64,000 bases of DNA from positions 6,620,001 through 6,684,000 of the forward strand of contig OZ038464.1 in NCBI GenBank assembly GCA_964036295.1, read 5' to 3'. This stretch comes from Plumapathes pennacea (lineage: Eukaryota; Cnidaria; Anthozoa; Antipatharia; Myriopathidae). The notes under the pieces are model-generated. The model saw nothing but the letters and a program-made list of their open reading frames with translations, had not been told where the DNA came from and did no database searches. A program made the translations under genes and the position numbers. The first letter of the stretch is position 1. Every line of letters begins with the position of its first letter. Below, one piece after another: positions 46,145 to 57,740 of this stretch.

Positions 46145-46620
46145 TGTTGATGAAAACAGCCGTTTAAGGAAGATAAAACTTAATGCCCTAGATCTCTTAC
46201 ACAAATCTTTAGTCAATATATTTTCTCTTTCCAGTTCCTGACTGTTTTTGTACTTCAACAACTTAACATTGCCACATTCCGAACAATTCCTTGGTAGCTT
46301 ACTTGTGTTCTCATATCCGGTCACGTACCGTCAACCACTGAATAACGTAGTCAGCTCTAATTCTATTTCGATTTGTTAGAAAGTCGGGTTACTTTATCAC
46401 CGTCGGAAACCTCTTTAAGACGGCAAAAAGCAGCTAATTCCGAAATTGTCCGTGTTAGTAGGGATTTGGCAGTATAAACACTCACTCAGGAGTAGAAACC
46501 ATTAGCGTTGTTTAACCACCTATTCTAATAACCAACAAAGAGACAAGTGAATTACAGGTCGGTTTAAGTGGACAATTACTACCAATCAAAAACAAATAAA
46601 TTTACTTCCAGAAAAGAGAC
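46145..46620. repeat. Host repeat, uninterrupted copy
   Basis: Aligns with 29400-29620 joined to 30728-30960. It serves as the empty site for Helitron A copy 4 (junction 46371/46372). Confidence 0.75.
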
Positions 46621-48843
46621 TTTCTATTCAGAAGAAAGGAAATCCGCATATACGACGGTTTCGCCTCTGATTGAGCATCCATATCATAAATCAAAGCAGC
46701 AAGGCAGCTGTAAGCTCGCGAATTTGTAAAAAGTACTTTTGCGGGAGTGGGTATTTAATAGAACTGGCTCAAGGCCACGTCGTAAAAATTGCTCAATTTT
46801 AGGTGTGGAAGTTCGCATCCGTTTCCGCGGCCTCCACTTTTGCTGAACCGCGTATTCGATTTAGTCTCAGTTTTGAAGTGACTGACTGACTGATTCAGTC
46901 TTAACTGCAATAAGGTGGGACGCTTAAAAATGCCACCGCAAAAACTACTTCGACGATCGCGTTCTCGATTTTGTTGCGTTGTCGGTAATATCGATACTGC
47001 CCAAATTGGGAACAGAACGACTTCCATATTTGGAATCCATTGTTGACAGCACCGGGACACATTCCAGTTGATTGGATCGCATGAAGCTTCGCTTTTCACC
47101 ACTTCGTGGTGAACGCGAGCTTAAAAACTTAGGGTTATAACAAATCAAAATGATTATCTTCTTGTAAGAAACTTATTGCAGCGTATTCAGTCAGAGAAAA
47201 CATGTTGTCGATGTTAAACGTTATGTGCGTATCAAATTGCAACCGCTCCCCAGTTCGTTCCCAGGCTCCTGGTTTCTCCGGGAGAGACGTTTGAATTCAG
47301 TGGCCGTTAAAACCGTTCAGTGACCACACTACTATCCCAAAACCGGGTTGTAATTTCGGATTCGTCAAAGTTATGTATGACGCAGATAATCCCCAAGCTC
47401 CGCGAGGGTAATAATCACGACGCTAATGCTGTAGTATCGCCTTATTTGGAGCGGCCAAAGCCGAAAGTCTTCGTATTCTCTTTGTATCGAGAGGAGAAAC
47501 GCTTACTATGAGCAAAGGAAGGAATTTCCACCATAATTCGATAAGTCGGTTAGGATTATATTGTTTGTCAGGTTCAAGCAAAATCGATTTTTACAACTTC
47601 TACGAAAAAAAAAAACGGGAACGGAGAATGGCATGGCCTTCTACTTCACGGCATTGAGTTTTGATGTGCTTTGTTTGTTTCACTTTATAAATCTGGTATG
47701 CAATCTGCAGTCTGCAGTCTGCATTTGTCGCACACCGGAATTTTCCTCGTTTCATCACGCGCGTGATAGTGTATGATAGTTTTTTGGTCAGCTGTTTTCC
47801 CCCTGAATGGACGGGCTAAAGCTTTCGCAGCATTCAACATGGCAAACAATGAAAAGCAATGAAAACAAGGCCGTGTCGAGCGATGAAGAAAGTAAAATTA
47901 AACAAAACAAAACAGATAGCGGCTCTTCTGTTCAAATAAAACAGACACATTTGTCATGTTTTCGTCGAGGCCTTGTTGACATTTTTACACGAGCTGGAGC
48001 TCGCGCGAGCGATTGCGTAATATTTCCGGTCGACTATCATGGGCGCTCTCTCTTGAACGTTTGATCGATTTCTATGATAGTTAATGATAGTAGGTGATAG
48101 TTTCGGGATCGCAAATATCATCAGCTGTCATTCACCGTTTGATCGGGGCTTAATGACCGCGCCCTGGTCTAGCGTTCAACTTCTGGTACGAGCAACTCCT
48201 GTCGACCATGTAATTTGAACGCGCAAATCTCGATACTCGTTAAATGCTTGGTGAGAACGACCACAAACAACTCCCACATGATTATGCTTCGCACATCCGT
48301 GAGCCAAAAATTACATACTTCACAACGTACCTGCACTGCTTAGTTTTATGAAGGTCGTCTTCGAATTCATAAAAAGTTTGAGTTTGATGCCAAAGAGAGC
48401 AACGCAATAGCCGAGTTTCATATTCCCGGACAGTCTGGGACGAGATATATTTTTGGCGCGAAATCGAGGCTAAAGCGGGGAGCATGCCAGTATTTACAGT
48501 GGCTTTATCAGTATTTACAGTGGTTTTTTCCAGTTTTTGACGTGCTGAAACATCATTTTTGTACATACAACCGTACCGATCAAACGGTGAAGATAGTCAA
48601 TGATAGTTGAAGCTCTCACGCCCAGTTGAACACGTACTTATCATGCACTATCCTGGACAATCATTAATTATCATTCGATTTGAGTTTGATGCCAAAGAGA
48701 GCAACGGAATAGCCGAGTTTCATATTCCCGGACAGCCTGGGACGAGATATCTTTTTGGCGCGAAATCGAGCCTAAAGCGGGGAGCATGACAGTATTTACA
48801 GTGGCTTTATCAGTATTTACAGTGGTTTTTTCAAGTTTTTGAC

Positions 48844-49044
48844 ATGCTGAAACGTTGTTGTACCTACAACCGTACTAACAGTGTAGAAAAACAGAAGCAG
48901 CCGGGAAAATACCCAGATTTGACGCATATAGCTTTCCATCCTTTTCCTTCTGACAATCCGGACGGACAGCACGACGACGACGGCAGATCCGCGAGAGGAT
49001 TGGGCAGAGAACGCGGTCGTGTCATGCATGTTCCAAGTACTTAA
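48844..49044 (+). pseudogene. THAP-like zinc-finger fragment in D1
   Basis: MLKRCCTYNRTNSVEKQKQP, then LTHIAFHPFPSDNPDG resembles the start of a THAP domain (paired Cys, then FHxFP). After that the D1 copy changes frame relative to D2 (61092). No full C2CH finger is present. It may be a relic of a THAP-bearing DNA transposase. Confidence 0.35.
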
Positions 49045-49262
49045 GCTGGTGTTACACCGGTCGATTTGCAACGACGATTTGCAACGCCGATTTGCTCCAA
49101 ATTCACTCAACGGTGTTGCAAGTTTTTGAATCACTTTTAAAAACTTGCAAGTCGTTGCAGAACTGCAAACATCGCAAAACATTGTTAGCCATGGGGTGTT
49201 ACACCTAAACGATTTTTAGCGAAACATCGTATCGTTGAAAATTGACCAGTGTAACACCACCC
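49045..49262. mobile_element. TTAA-flanked MITE in D1
   Basis: Ends GCTGGTGTTACACCGGTC / GACCAGTGTAACACCACCC, TTAA on both sides. The inside repeats CGATTTGCAACG. It is present at the same place in D2 (61294-61511), so insertion predates the duplication. Confidence 0.75.
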
Positions 49263-50378
49263 TTAAGCAGTAGCACGACGACTGAAGAGAACGCCCGATA
49301 AGCTGATCAGTTTTATTGTACCATTGTAAAATACTAGCGATTTATATGATCAAGGCCATTTAACCATGATACTGATATTAACCAACGAAAAGGCAGGTTA
49401 ATTACGATTCGGTTGAACCTGAGGTTATCCAGTAGTTTTCGTATGAATGACTATTAAATTAACCCTGTGATTGCTTTGGTTTTGCGTTTTCTACGCTTTC
49501 CGATTTATTTGCGATTGGTTGAAACAAGCTTAGCATGATTCTTGCCCAATCAAGAGTAAAAGCAAAACCTGGTTTCGACAGAAACACACCCCTTATACGA
49601 CCCGCCGAATTAGTCAGTTTGACCCGGTCGCAGGCGTCATACCGTCGAACTGTGCGTCAGCCGCACCTGCTTCTCAGCTAATCTCTAGAATGGTTACTCG
49701 GGTTGAGCCAGGCCGAAAAGATGTGGTTCGTGTGTAAATAACAGCAAATGAATATAACAATTTTCGGAACCAACGCCGAATTGCTTATCGCAACCTCAAT
49801 GGTTCATTACTGAGAGATTGTCAGTTTGTGTTTTCAACAGTCAGGCGGTTCTCAAGTATTGCCTAATCCGATTTACCGAGGTTGAAGAGTTCCGTCGCGA
49901 AAACAACAAACCTGAAAAATCGCAAAACACGCAAGAAGTCGACAAAATGGCAATAAAAAATCTAAACTGAAGAAAAACAAAATAAGCAATGGAAGAAAAC
50001 GCCTTTAGTGCAACTTAATTATATTTTTGAATGCCGTGGAAGGTGTCTTTACATGACTTATAGGCTGCGTAGCAAGAGTTTCTGTAGCTTTCCAGGCGCA
50101 CACGAACGCAAACGCTTGCTACACAGGCCACATCACTTGATACCTTAGTCTCAGCGGCTTTCTTGCAGGAACCCGCGAGCAAGCCACGGTTTTAAGTTGC
50201 TTAGCAGCACAGCAGAGCTAAGAATGCCATACCACCAATTATTTTACATTTAGTTCGAGGTCATCTGCACGCTCACTCTTCCCTCTGTCTGCTTACTCTT
50301 CAAATTTGTTGTGACGTTAAAGCTTCAACCTGTGCACAATGCTCATGGGTTTAGCTTCCTAGCACATACACTATTTAC

Positions 50379-50477
50379 CTCGTCCCTTGAGTGCAAATCA
50401 GCTCCAGCATTGATTAATTTAGTCACCACCTCCAGATATCCATTCCGTGAAGCAAAATGTAATGGGGTCCACTCAGC
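50379..50477 (-). CDS. Single ankyrin-repeat exon in D1
   Basis: Exactly 99 nt (33 residues), phase 0 at both ends, acceptor TTTCTCACAG, donor GAG|GTAAATAG. It reads AEWTPLHFASRNGYLEVVTK, then LINAGADLHSRDE, a full canonical ankyrin repeat. Its twin in D2 is 62633-62731. It could belong to the Roco gene's N-terminal ankyrin array, since strand and phase agree, or to a separate ankyrin gene. Confidence 0.82.
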
Positions 50478-50804
50478 CTGTGAGAAAAGAAACCAGCGTT
50501 ACAGACACATTGATAAATCAAACTTGTTAAGAACTTATTTATGAACGTTTCCCACACCTGTCATACCTCTGATTACTATGAATATCTGTACGTGTTAACA
50601 GTACAAATATATTGCAACTTTATTTCACTTTCTGACAATAAAAAAAAAATTGGAGACACAAAAGACTATAAACAAACCAAAGGCTAAAGTGCAATCACAT
50701 AACACAGTTGCAACTTGCGCCGAAACTACTCAAATATTACTCATTACTTCGTCGCGTCACTAACTCGACAACAACAGCTCCATCTTTTAAGTCTGAAAGC
50801 TTAA

Positions 50805-51344
50805 AGACCCGATCAAACGGTGAAGATAGTCAATGATAGTTAGTCAAGCTCTCACGCCCAGTTGAACACGTACTTATCATACACTATCCTGGACAATCAT
50901 TAACTATCATTCGATTTGAACGTGTTCAAATTTTCCATGATAGTCGATGAGAATTTTTCTTGTTTGATCACGCGTATGATAGTGCATGATAGTTTTTCGG
51001 TCAGCTGTTTTCCCCCTGAATGGACGGGCTCAGCATTCAAAATGGCAAGCAATGAAAACCACTGAAAACAAGACGGTGTCGAGTGATGAAGAAAGTAACA
51101 TTAAACAAAACAAAATGTCTCTTCTGTTCATATAAACAGCCTCGTTTGTCATGTTTTCGCCGAGGCGTTGTTGACAGTTTCACACGAACTAGAGCTTGCG
51201 CGAGCGATTGCGTAATACTTCCGGTCGACTATCATGGGCGCTCTTTCTTGAGCGTTTGATCGCTCTCTATGATAGTCGATAATAGTAGGTGAAACTTTCG
51301 GGATCGCAAGTATCATCAGCTGTCATTCACCGTTTGATCGGGGC
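50805..51344. mobile_element. TTAA-flanked element rich in GATAGT words (D1)
   Basis: 540 bp, ends (AGA)CCCGATCAAACGGTGAA / TTCACCGTTTGATCGGGG, flanked by TTAA. The inside has many ATGATAGT/ACTATCAT words in both orientations. Twin in D2: 63057-63593. Partial copies end near 48150 and 60703, and there is another fragment at 57500-57560. Confidence 0.72.
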
Positions 51345-51572
51345 TTAATGACTGCGCCCTGGTCTAGCGTTCAACTTCTGATCAACAATTGATCCCTCGG
51401 GCACTTTCGATAATACTCTAAGTAACTAATTGTCCTTTAAAAAATTAACCTAAACTTAAAATACTTCATTAAACTTAAAAGACTAGATATAATCAAGGAT
51501 TACAGTGCGTTCGTGCTACTGAATCGTGGAGTTGTTATAAAGGCATCGTTCGTATATGAAGAAGTACAGGTA

Positions 51573-51682
<110 letters not shown>

Positions 51683-51806
51683 CAGTTAATCCCGAAAAGG
51701 TTGTCCAGTTGAAATATATATTTAGGCAATTATATCTGTCACGTGACCACTGAGAACACCGTATAACTACATTAGGTGAGCATGTTTGCATAATTTTATG
51801 GTTGCT

Positions 51807-52083
51807 ACAATCAAATGCAAAATGGTTGAGACACTCGCAAAAAAAGACCCAATTTTCTCTTCTATTCCGTCACTCTTATCTGGATTGCGTTTCACAGCAT
51901 CTTCCCCCCCCCCCCCCCCCCCCCTCCCCCGTTTCAGTGTTGAGTATCCAATATCGTACAGTGAGATTTCAGGCCCGAACAACATTGAGACGGGGGGAGG
52001 GGGGGCAGAAATCAACAAAACTTAAAAGCCGATAAATTGCTCAAAATATGCACAGTGTCTCAACTACTTTTGCATTTGATTGT
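51807..52083. mobile_element. 277-bp inverted-repeat element, copy 1
   Basis: Ends ACAATCAAATGCAAAATGG / TTTTGCATTTGATTGT, with ACACT/AGTGT just inside. It contains a run of about 21 C and a GGGGGGAGGGGGGG stretch. Almost identical to 53431-53708. Confidence 0.8.
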
Positions 52084-52448
52084 CTGAAAGTCATGTGTCG
52101 AAAATGCTGGCTCAGAGCGTCTTTTTTCAATTTTGAAAGGCGATTTTTGGTATGATTCATCACTGTGTTATCTTCTATTAGGAAAACTAAGTCCCAAGGT
52201 TCTTTGGAGGTGGGGCGATTAGCTTTTAATGTTCCAAATTGTATCAAATTTGAAATTTCCGGAAATGACGGGATAAGACTAGTACAATATTACTTTCGGT
52301 GTGTTATTAATTGATGGTATGTTTGCCACAAATACGGCCTGAAATAAACACTATGAAGGCTATTTCGTGCATGTTACGTTTTGTTCAATGAACTCTCACT
52401 ATTTTAAAGCTAATTGGCGAAAACAAAAACCTGTTTTGACGGAAAACC

Positions 52449-52542
52449 AACGGTCTACCACGGTCTACCATCAGAACAAAAGGAATTATGTAAATAATCT
52501 TTTGTTTACATGGTAGACCGTGGTAGACCGTGGTAGACCGTT
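52449..52542. repeat. Hairpin of GGTAGACCGTGG units
   Basis: The left arm has two ACGGTCTACC units. The right arm has three GGTAGACCGT units in reverse complement, around an inner palindromic pair CAAAAG / CTTTTG. It would form a long stable stem. Confidence 0.75.
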
Positions 52543-52718
52543 GAAATCTTCATGGATATGAATCTGCGGGACACTGTGATGATCGTTCACTCAATTTCGG
52601 CCGAGAATAAGCTTAGAGAAGCATTTCGGGTACGGTGGAATGTCTTTCTGCTCCTCTGCGGGAATCCGATAGCTAAAATCGCACAGACAGTATCACAGTT
52701 TCTCGCTCGTCAATCACA

Positions 52719-52892
52719 TTATTTATGTGTCTCATTCACTTCAGATGCCTGTCCAATGGGCAATGTTGTGCTTGGTTCAGATGGGAAATTTTGATCGTCA
52801 TCCCAACCGTCTAGTTCTGATAAATACAGTTGAATATCTTCCATGTCTCGTTTCTGTGATATTCTGATGCACTCAGATAACGATTGAACTGC
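52719..52892 (-). CDS. Probable terminal coding exon, unknown acidic tail
   Basis: Acceptor CATCGTTTAG, phase-0 start, 57 residues then TAA. It reads AVQSLSECIRISQKRDMEDI and LYLSELDGWDDDQNFPSEP. The acidic, Ser-rich C-terminal tail looks real. Upstream partner unknown; the phase-0 ankyrin exon at 62633-62731 on the same strand would be compatible. Confidence 0.4.
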   Translation of the reverse strand, partial: AVQSLSECIRISQKRDMEDIQLYLSELDGWDDDQNFPSEPSTTLPIGQASEVNETHK

Positions 52893-53430
52893 CTAAACGA
52901 TGTATAAACTCAGCGAGAATGTTTGAAAGCAGGTGAAAACCCCAGGTTTATATAGCATACACAAATTATAGGTAAAAAAGGTGCATTAGTGCTGAGTGTG
53001 ACTTCTTTCCCTAAAATTGTTTAGGCGTTAACACGCTATCGCGCGTAAAAAGAGTCACGCCTGCTCTTACGCACGTATACCTCACAGCCTATTTTAGGCC
53101 TAAAGTGAGGGCCGAACACGTAAAGACTACATCAACTGTTCCAGAATTGTTACTGAAAACCAGAAAATGACATGACGTGCATCACTGAACTTTCACATCA
53201 ATAGACAGTGAGTAAAGTAAGGTTTAATAAGACGGATACCCAGCTGTGACAATTATGTGCGTTTAAAAACGTTCAATTTACAAAGGAAATTCTTTGCCAA
53301 ATCTCGAAAACTGCCGTTGTAACACATTTCTAACTGTTTTGCAAACGGTAGTCGGACCATGCGTACGTTCTGCAAATTCTATGCAGATACCTCAAATATT
53401 CACAGAGAAATAGCACATTAACCGCTTCAG

Positions 53431-53708
53431 ACAATCAAATGCAAAATGGTTGAGACACTCGCAAAAAAAGACCCAATTTTCTCTTCTATTCCGTCACTCT
53501 TATCTGGATTGCGTTTCACAGCATCTTCCCCCCCCCCCCCCCCCCCCCCTCCCCCGTTTCAGTGTTGAGTATCCAATATCGTACAGTGAGATTTCAGGCC
53601 CGAACAACATTGAGACGGGGGGAGGGGGGGCAGAAATCAACAAAACTTAAAAGCCGATAAATTGCTCAAAATATGCACAGTGTCTCAACTACTTTTGCAT
53701 TTGATTGT
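53431..53708. mobile_element. 278-bp inverted-repeat element, copy 2
   Basis: Differs from 51807-52083 essentially by one C in the poly-C run. It lies 1.35 kb downstream in the same orientation. Confidence 0.8.
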
Positions 53709-53849
53709 AGTCATTAGAATGGTAAAACCAAGAGCATTTAGAGTATTTCCAGTTAAAAACACGATAGTTTTAGGTGGTCACGTGACATATATACTTGTAT
53801 ATTTATATATTTAGACTGGACAACCTTTTCGGAACCTTTTCGGAATTGA

Positions 53850-53941
<92 letters not shown>

Positions 53942-54210
53942 TCAATCCCGAAAAGGTTGTCCAGTTGAATATATATTTAGGCAATTATATCTATCACGTG
54001 ACCACTGAAAAACACCTTATAACTACAAAGAAATACGTTAAGTCAGTATGTTTATATAATTTTATGGTTGCCAGTCATTAGAATGGTAAAACCAAGAGCC
54101 TTTGGAGTGTTTCCAGTTTAAAACACGATAGTTTTAGGTGGTCACGTGACAGATATATTTGTATATTTATATATCTAGACTGGACAACCTTTTCGGGATT
54201 CACTGTACAT
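53709..54210. mobile_element. Mariner-like inverted repeats around TA arrays
   Basis: GGTGGTCACGTGACA...TGGACAACCTTTTCGG, then about 85 bp of TA, then TACAGTCAATCCCGAAAAGG and TGTCCAGT...TCACGTGACCACTG, then a further reverse copy ending CTGGACAACCTTTTCGGGAT near 54200. TA-flanked ends of this kind fit Tc1/mariner-type miniature elements. The TA target seems to have expanded into the microsatellite. Confidence 0.6.
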
Positions 54211-54282
54211 ATATATATATATATATCTGCAAAAGCTATACTTCTAAAAAATATATATATATAGTGCACATACAAGATGGCG

Positions 54283-54349
54283 GAACAGCCAGTACCATGT
54301 ACCGCCGCAAGGCCAAATCATTGCCACATGCAAATACTCAAGAACTGAA
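54283..54349 (+). CDS. Tentative start exon
   Basis: TACAAGATGGCGG is a good start context. A second frame reads MYRRKAKSLPHANTQELNAT up to a possible donor ACAG|GTTTGT. Neither frame is recognised. Confidence 0.18.
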
Positions 54350-55235
54350 TGCAACAGGTTTGTTTAATAACGTGTACAATGTTAACTACAACGATTTTCG
54401 ATTGCAACGAAAACACGAAAGTCAGTCTGTAAACTAACAAAAGAGAACGTTGGAGAAGAGTACATCAAGTTGCTAACATGCTATCAATATAATAACAAAT
54501 GTTTATGTTGCATTCTACTTGGATTGCTCATTTGTTTTATAGCCATTGTTACACTCCACTGACATGGCCATGATTTTAATCATGGCAACGAAAAGACGAA
54601 AGTTGTTGCCAATGTCATGTGAATGTTGCACTGCAGTGTTACCAAATAATGTTGAACGATCTTTTGGATAACAATTCAAGGTCTGTAAACTAACAAAATA
54701 GAACGCTGGAAAAGAGTACATTAATATGACAATGAATATGACAATGTTTATGTGCCATTCTACTCTGATCACCTACTATAGACAAGGTCAGAAACTCGTA
54801 TTGATCCGCATTCGTGTCCAGTCGCCAAAGGGAATACGGTGGCAAACTCTGAATGCAGAGAGAAGTTGTATCTCCTGTGGAAAACAGCCGAGTTGACACA
54901 TCACAGGATGGCAACGTCTATTTCTTGGCAAACACGGCACTACACAACTTTCTGATATTCTGATAAACAGCTTCGCTCATAGTTCCTACTGATAGTGCGA
55001 AAAAATCCACACAGTTTCACTTGTCTTGGCAAAAACACGCAAGATCCGATCCGTGACACAGTGGCAAAACACGACAGTGACGACAGATCCGATCCGATCC
55101 GTGACGCAGTTGAAAATCGAATTCTTTTCACCCCTGAGCATGCGCTAGTTACCATACCACGAACGGTAGCATGCTCCATGCTTTCGAGGTTTATTTCTGT
55201 GTCACTTTGTCGAGGCAATCTGACATTCCTGAGAC
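54350..55235. other. Non-coding stretch with a short tandem duplication
   Basis: About 54425-54540 and 54680-54775 share GTAAACTAACAAAA.AGAACG and GTGCCATTCTACT-type words, a local duplication. GATCCGATCCGTGAC repeats near 55035-55110. No gene recognised. Confidence 0.4.
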
Positions 55236-56537
55236 CGTACCAAGATGGCGCCCAAAACCCTGAAATCGCATGGCATCCAACCGGAAATGACGCATACTAC
55301 GCGAGATCGAGGCAAATAGTCACATTCCTAATGGTTGTGACTAAACTGGATACTCCAAAATCAGGTTTCCGAGAGAAGACTGGGACCAAAATAACGAGTT
55401 ATCGGCGAGCCGTTTACGAACATTGTGGACCAAAAAACGACCTCGGTTTGTCTGAAGCATGGTTCTGACACCGGAAGAAAGTCAAATAAATTCGGCACTG
55501 GAAAGGTTTTAGAAGGAAAAAATTAGCTCGGGAAGAAAATACTAAAGAAGAGAGGCTTGTTCTGGCTGATTTGGCACAGATGAATCAGTATTGGCACCGA
55601 AGATAATATAATTCAAACAAAATCTAACTGTTCCGGAGGGCGATTAAAACGGCTTGTGTTACGATCCTGTGTTTCTTGATCAGTCTTAACTCCAGAAGAC
55701 GAACGCATTCACGATAAGACATGCAATCAAGATTTAAGCATTCCAAGCGAAGGTGCGAACTGTCAAAATTCGCCACAGGAATGATAAGTAAATAGAAATA
55801 ATAGTGAAGCCCATAGAAGCCAACAGTTATAGACGGATCAGATTCCCAACGTATCTTAAAAATATGTAGATATTTATCCGTATTTACTGTATTAGGATGG
55901 TTATATGTTATTTTCATCCACTTGACTTCGAAGAAAAGATTGAGTCAACATTTTGGTAAAACAAAGGCTGCTCTTGTTGACCAGTACCAAAGTAGAAGTC
56001 CAAATGGCAGAGCGAGGGGTATCTGCGATTATGGTATTTCTAGTATATATGTTATTTTCATCCAAATCCACTGTGTTCTCGAGCAAATGGCCGGCTGAGC
56101 CGAAATGTTACAAATAACAGTAATATTGTCCTTTTCACGTTCACAACAACAATGCTTCTTGTGTGTATCTGATGTTGACTGGTTACAGTTTCGACTTATG
56201 TCTTGAGCCGTTTCAGTTTTATTTGGAGTTGACCTCCACGTCCGTGTAAAAAGGAACACAGGCGGCGCGACGCGGCCAGCCGATTCGAACTAAAGGAAAT
56301 ACGTCCGGGTACGGACTTGCTAATGCGCGCCAAACACACTTTCAAAACATCAACGTCACTCTCGTACGGTTTTCGGAACACGGTCCGAGCTGACGAAAAT
56401 TTAATTTTTGATTCGGTCCCAGTTTCCTCTCGGAAACCTGATTTTGGAGTATCCAGTTTAGTCACAACCCATTCCTAATGCCGTACCAAGATGGCGCCCA
56501 AAACCCTGAAATCGCATGGCATCCAACCGGAAATGAC
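55236..56537. mobile_element. Composite element: direct repeats outside, inverted repeats inside
   Basis: GTACCAAGATGGCGCCCAAA and about 35 more bases occur at 55236-55293 and again, same orientation, at 56480-56537. Just inside, ATTCCTAATGGTTGTGACTA...GGGACC (55325-55390) is inverted at about 56400-56478. No transposase is visible. Confidence 0.55.
55921..56043 (+). mobile_element. Helitron B 3'-terminal fragment between direct repeats
   Basis: 123 bp matching the last part of 57741-59098, ending TTTCTAG. It is bounded on both sides by the same 19-bp sequence TATATGTTATTTTCATCCA (55902-55920 and 56046-56064). Confidence 0.75.
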
Positions 56538-56570
56538 GCGTTTAGACTGCGTTCTCCTTCGTCGAACGCA

Positions 56571-56795
56571 AAAATAATTTTACTTCGTAAAGTTCTTCAT
56601 AAAAACAGCTATTCAAGACTTCAACGGGACAACCATTGCATTTTAAGCCGCAAAAAGTACTCAGATTTTGAAACAGCTCATGGGACGCTAACTCAAATAT
56701 TTAGTACTAAGGATGTGAATCCAACCTCAGTTTGCCACCTTAAAAATAAGAACTTTGAATAATGCAACAGCAGCGGAAATGAACCAATGCACAAT
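56571..56795. repeat. Unit-start repeat X, copy 1
   Basis: AATTTTACTTCGTAAAGTTC onward recurs at 63733-63953. It precedes block D2 here and follows it there. Confidence 0.82.
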
Positions 56796-57740
56796 GTTGC
56801 GTTGTCGGTAATATCGATACTGCCCAAATTGGGAACACAACGACTTCCATATTTGGAATCCATTGTTGACAGCGCCGGGACACATTCCAGTTGACTGGAT
56901 CGCATGAAGCTTCGCTTTTCACCACTTCGTGGTGAACGCGAGCTTAAAAACTTAGGGTTATAACAAATCAAAATGATTATCTTCTTGTAAGAAACTTATT
57001 GCAGCGTATTCAGTCAGAGAAAACATGTTGTCGATGTTAAACGTTATGTGCGTATCAAATTGCAGCCGCTCCCCAGTTCGTTCCCAGGCTCCTGGTTTCT
57101 CCGGGAGAGACGTTTGAATTCAGTGGCTGTTAAAACCGTTCAGTGACCGAACTACTATCCCAAAACCGGCTTGTAGTTTCGGATTCGTCAAAGTTATGTA
57201 TGACGCAGATAATCCCCAAGCTCCGCGAGGGTAATAATCACGACGCTAATGCTGTAGTATCGCCTTATGTGGAGCGGCGAAAGCCGAAAGTCTTTGTATT
57301 CTCTTTGTATCGAGAGCAGAAACGCTTGCTATGAGCAAAGGAAGGAATTTCCACCATAATTCGATAAGTCGGTTAGGACTATATTGTTTGTCAGGTTCAA
57401 GCAAAATCGATTTTTACAACTTCTACGAAAAAAAACATAGGTCCGCAAAGCGTACGTGAAGCTATTTGCTAGTTGATGATAGTCTATGGTAGGTAGTTCG
57501 TGTTACAACGGGGCACGAACTATCATCGAATATTATCACCGTTTGATCGCGGTTTTACACTATGTTCTACTATGCCAGCTACGTACTATGCATGACCAAA
57601 CACAAATGCACAAACATGACAGTTTATTATATGATTATTTTGAGCTGATCGACATAAAAGGAGGAAAGTATAGCTTGCCAAAATATTTCAAGTCGTTCTG
57701 TAAATTTCTGCGAGGTAAGCCAGACTTTGACTCCTTATAG

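Larger units (their letters stand above)
46974..51480. repeat. Segmental duplication block D1
   Basis: Recurs at 56799-57436 and 60165-63730 with high identity, starting TTGCGTTGTCGGTAATATCG and ending ACTTAAAATACTT(C/G)ATTAAAC. It contains an ankyrin exon, a THAP-like fragment and several miniature elements. Unlike D2 it has an extra internal duplication of about 300 bp (compare 48375-48545 with 48675-48845). Confidence 0.88.

Noticed and set aside
51786-52035. Proline-run proteins in two near-identical places (also near 53450-53650)
   Set aside because: The Pro run is the translated poly-C tract of the 277-bp inverted-repeat element.
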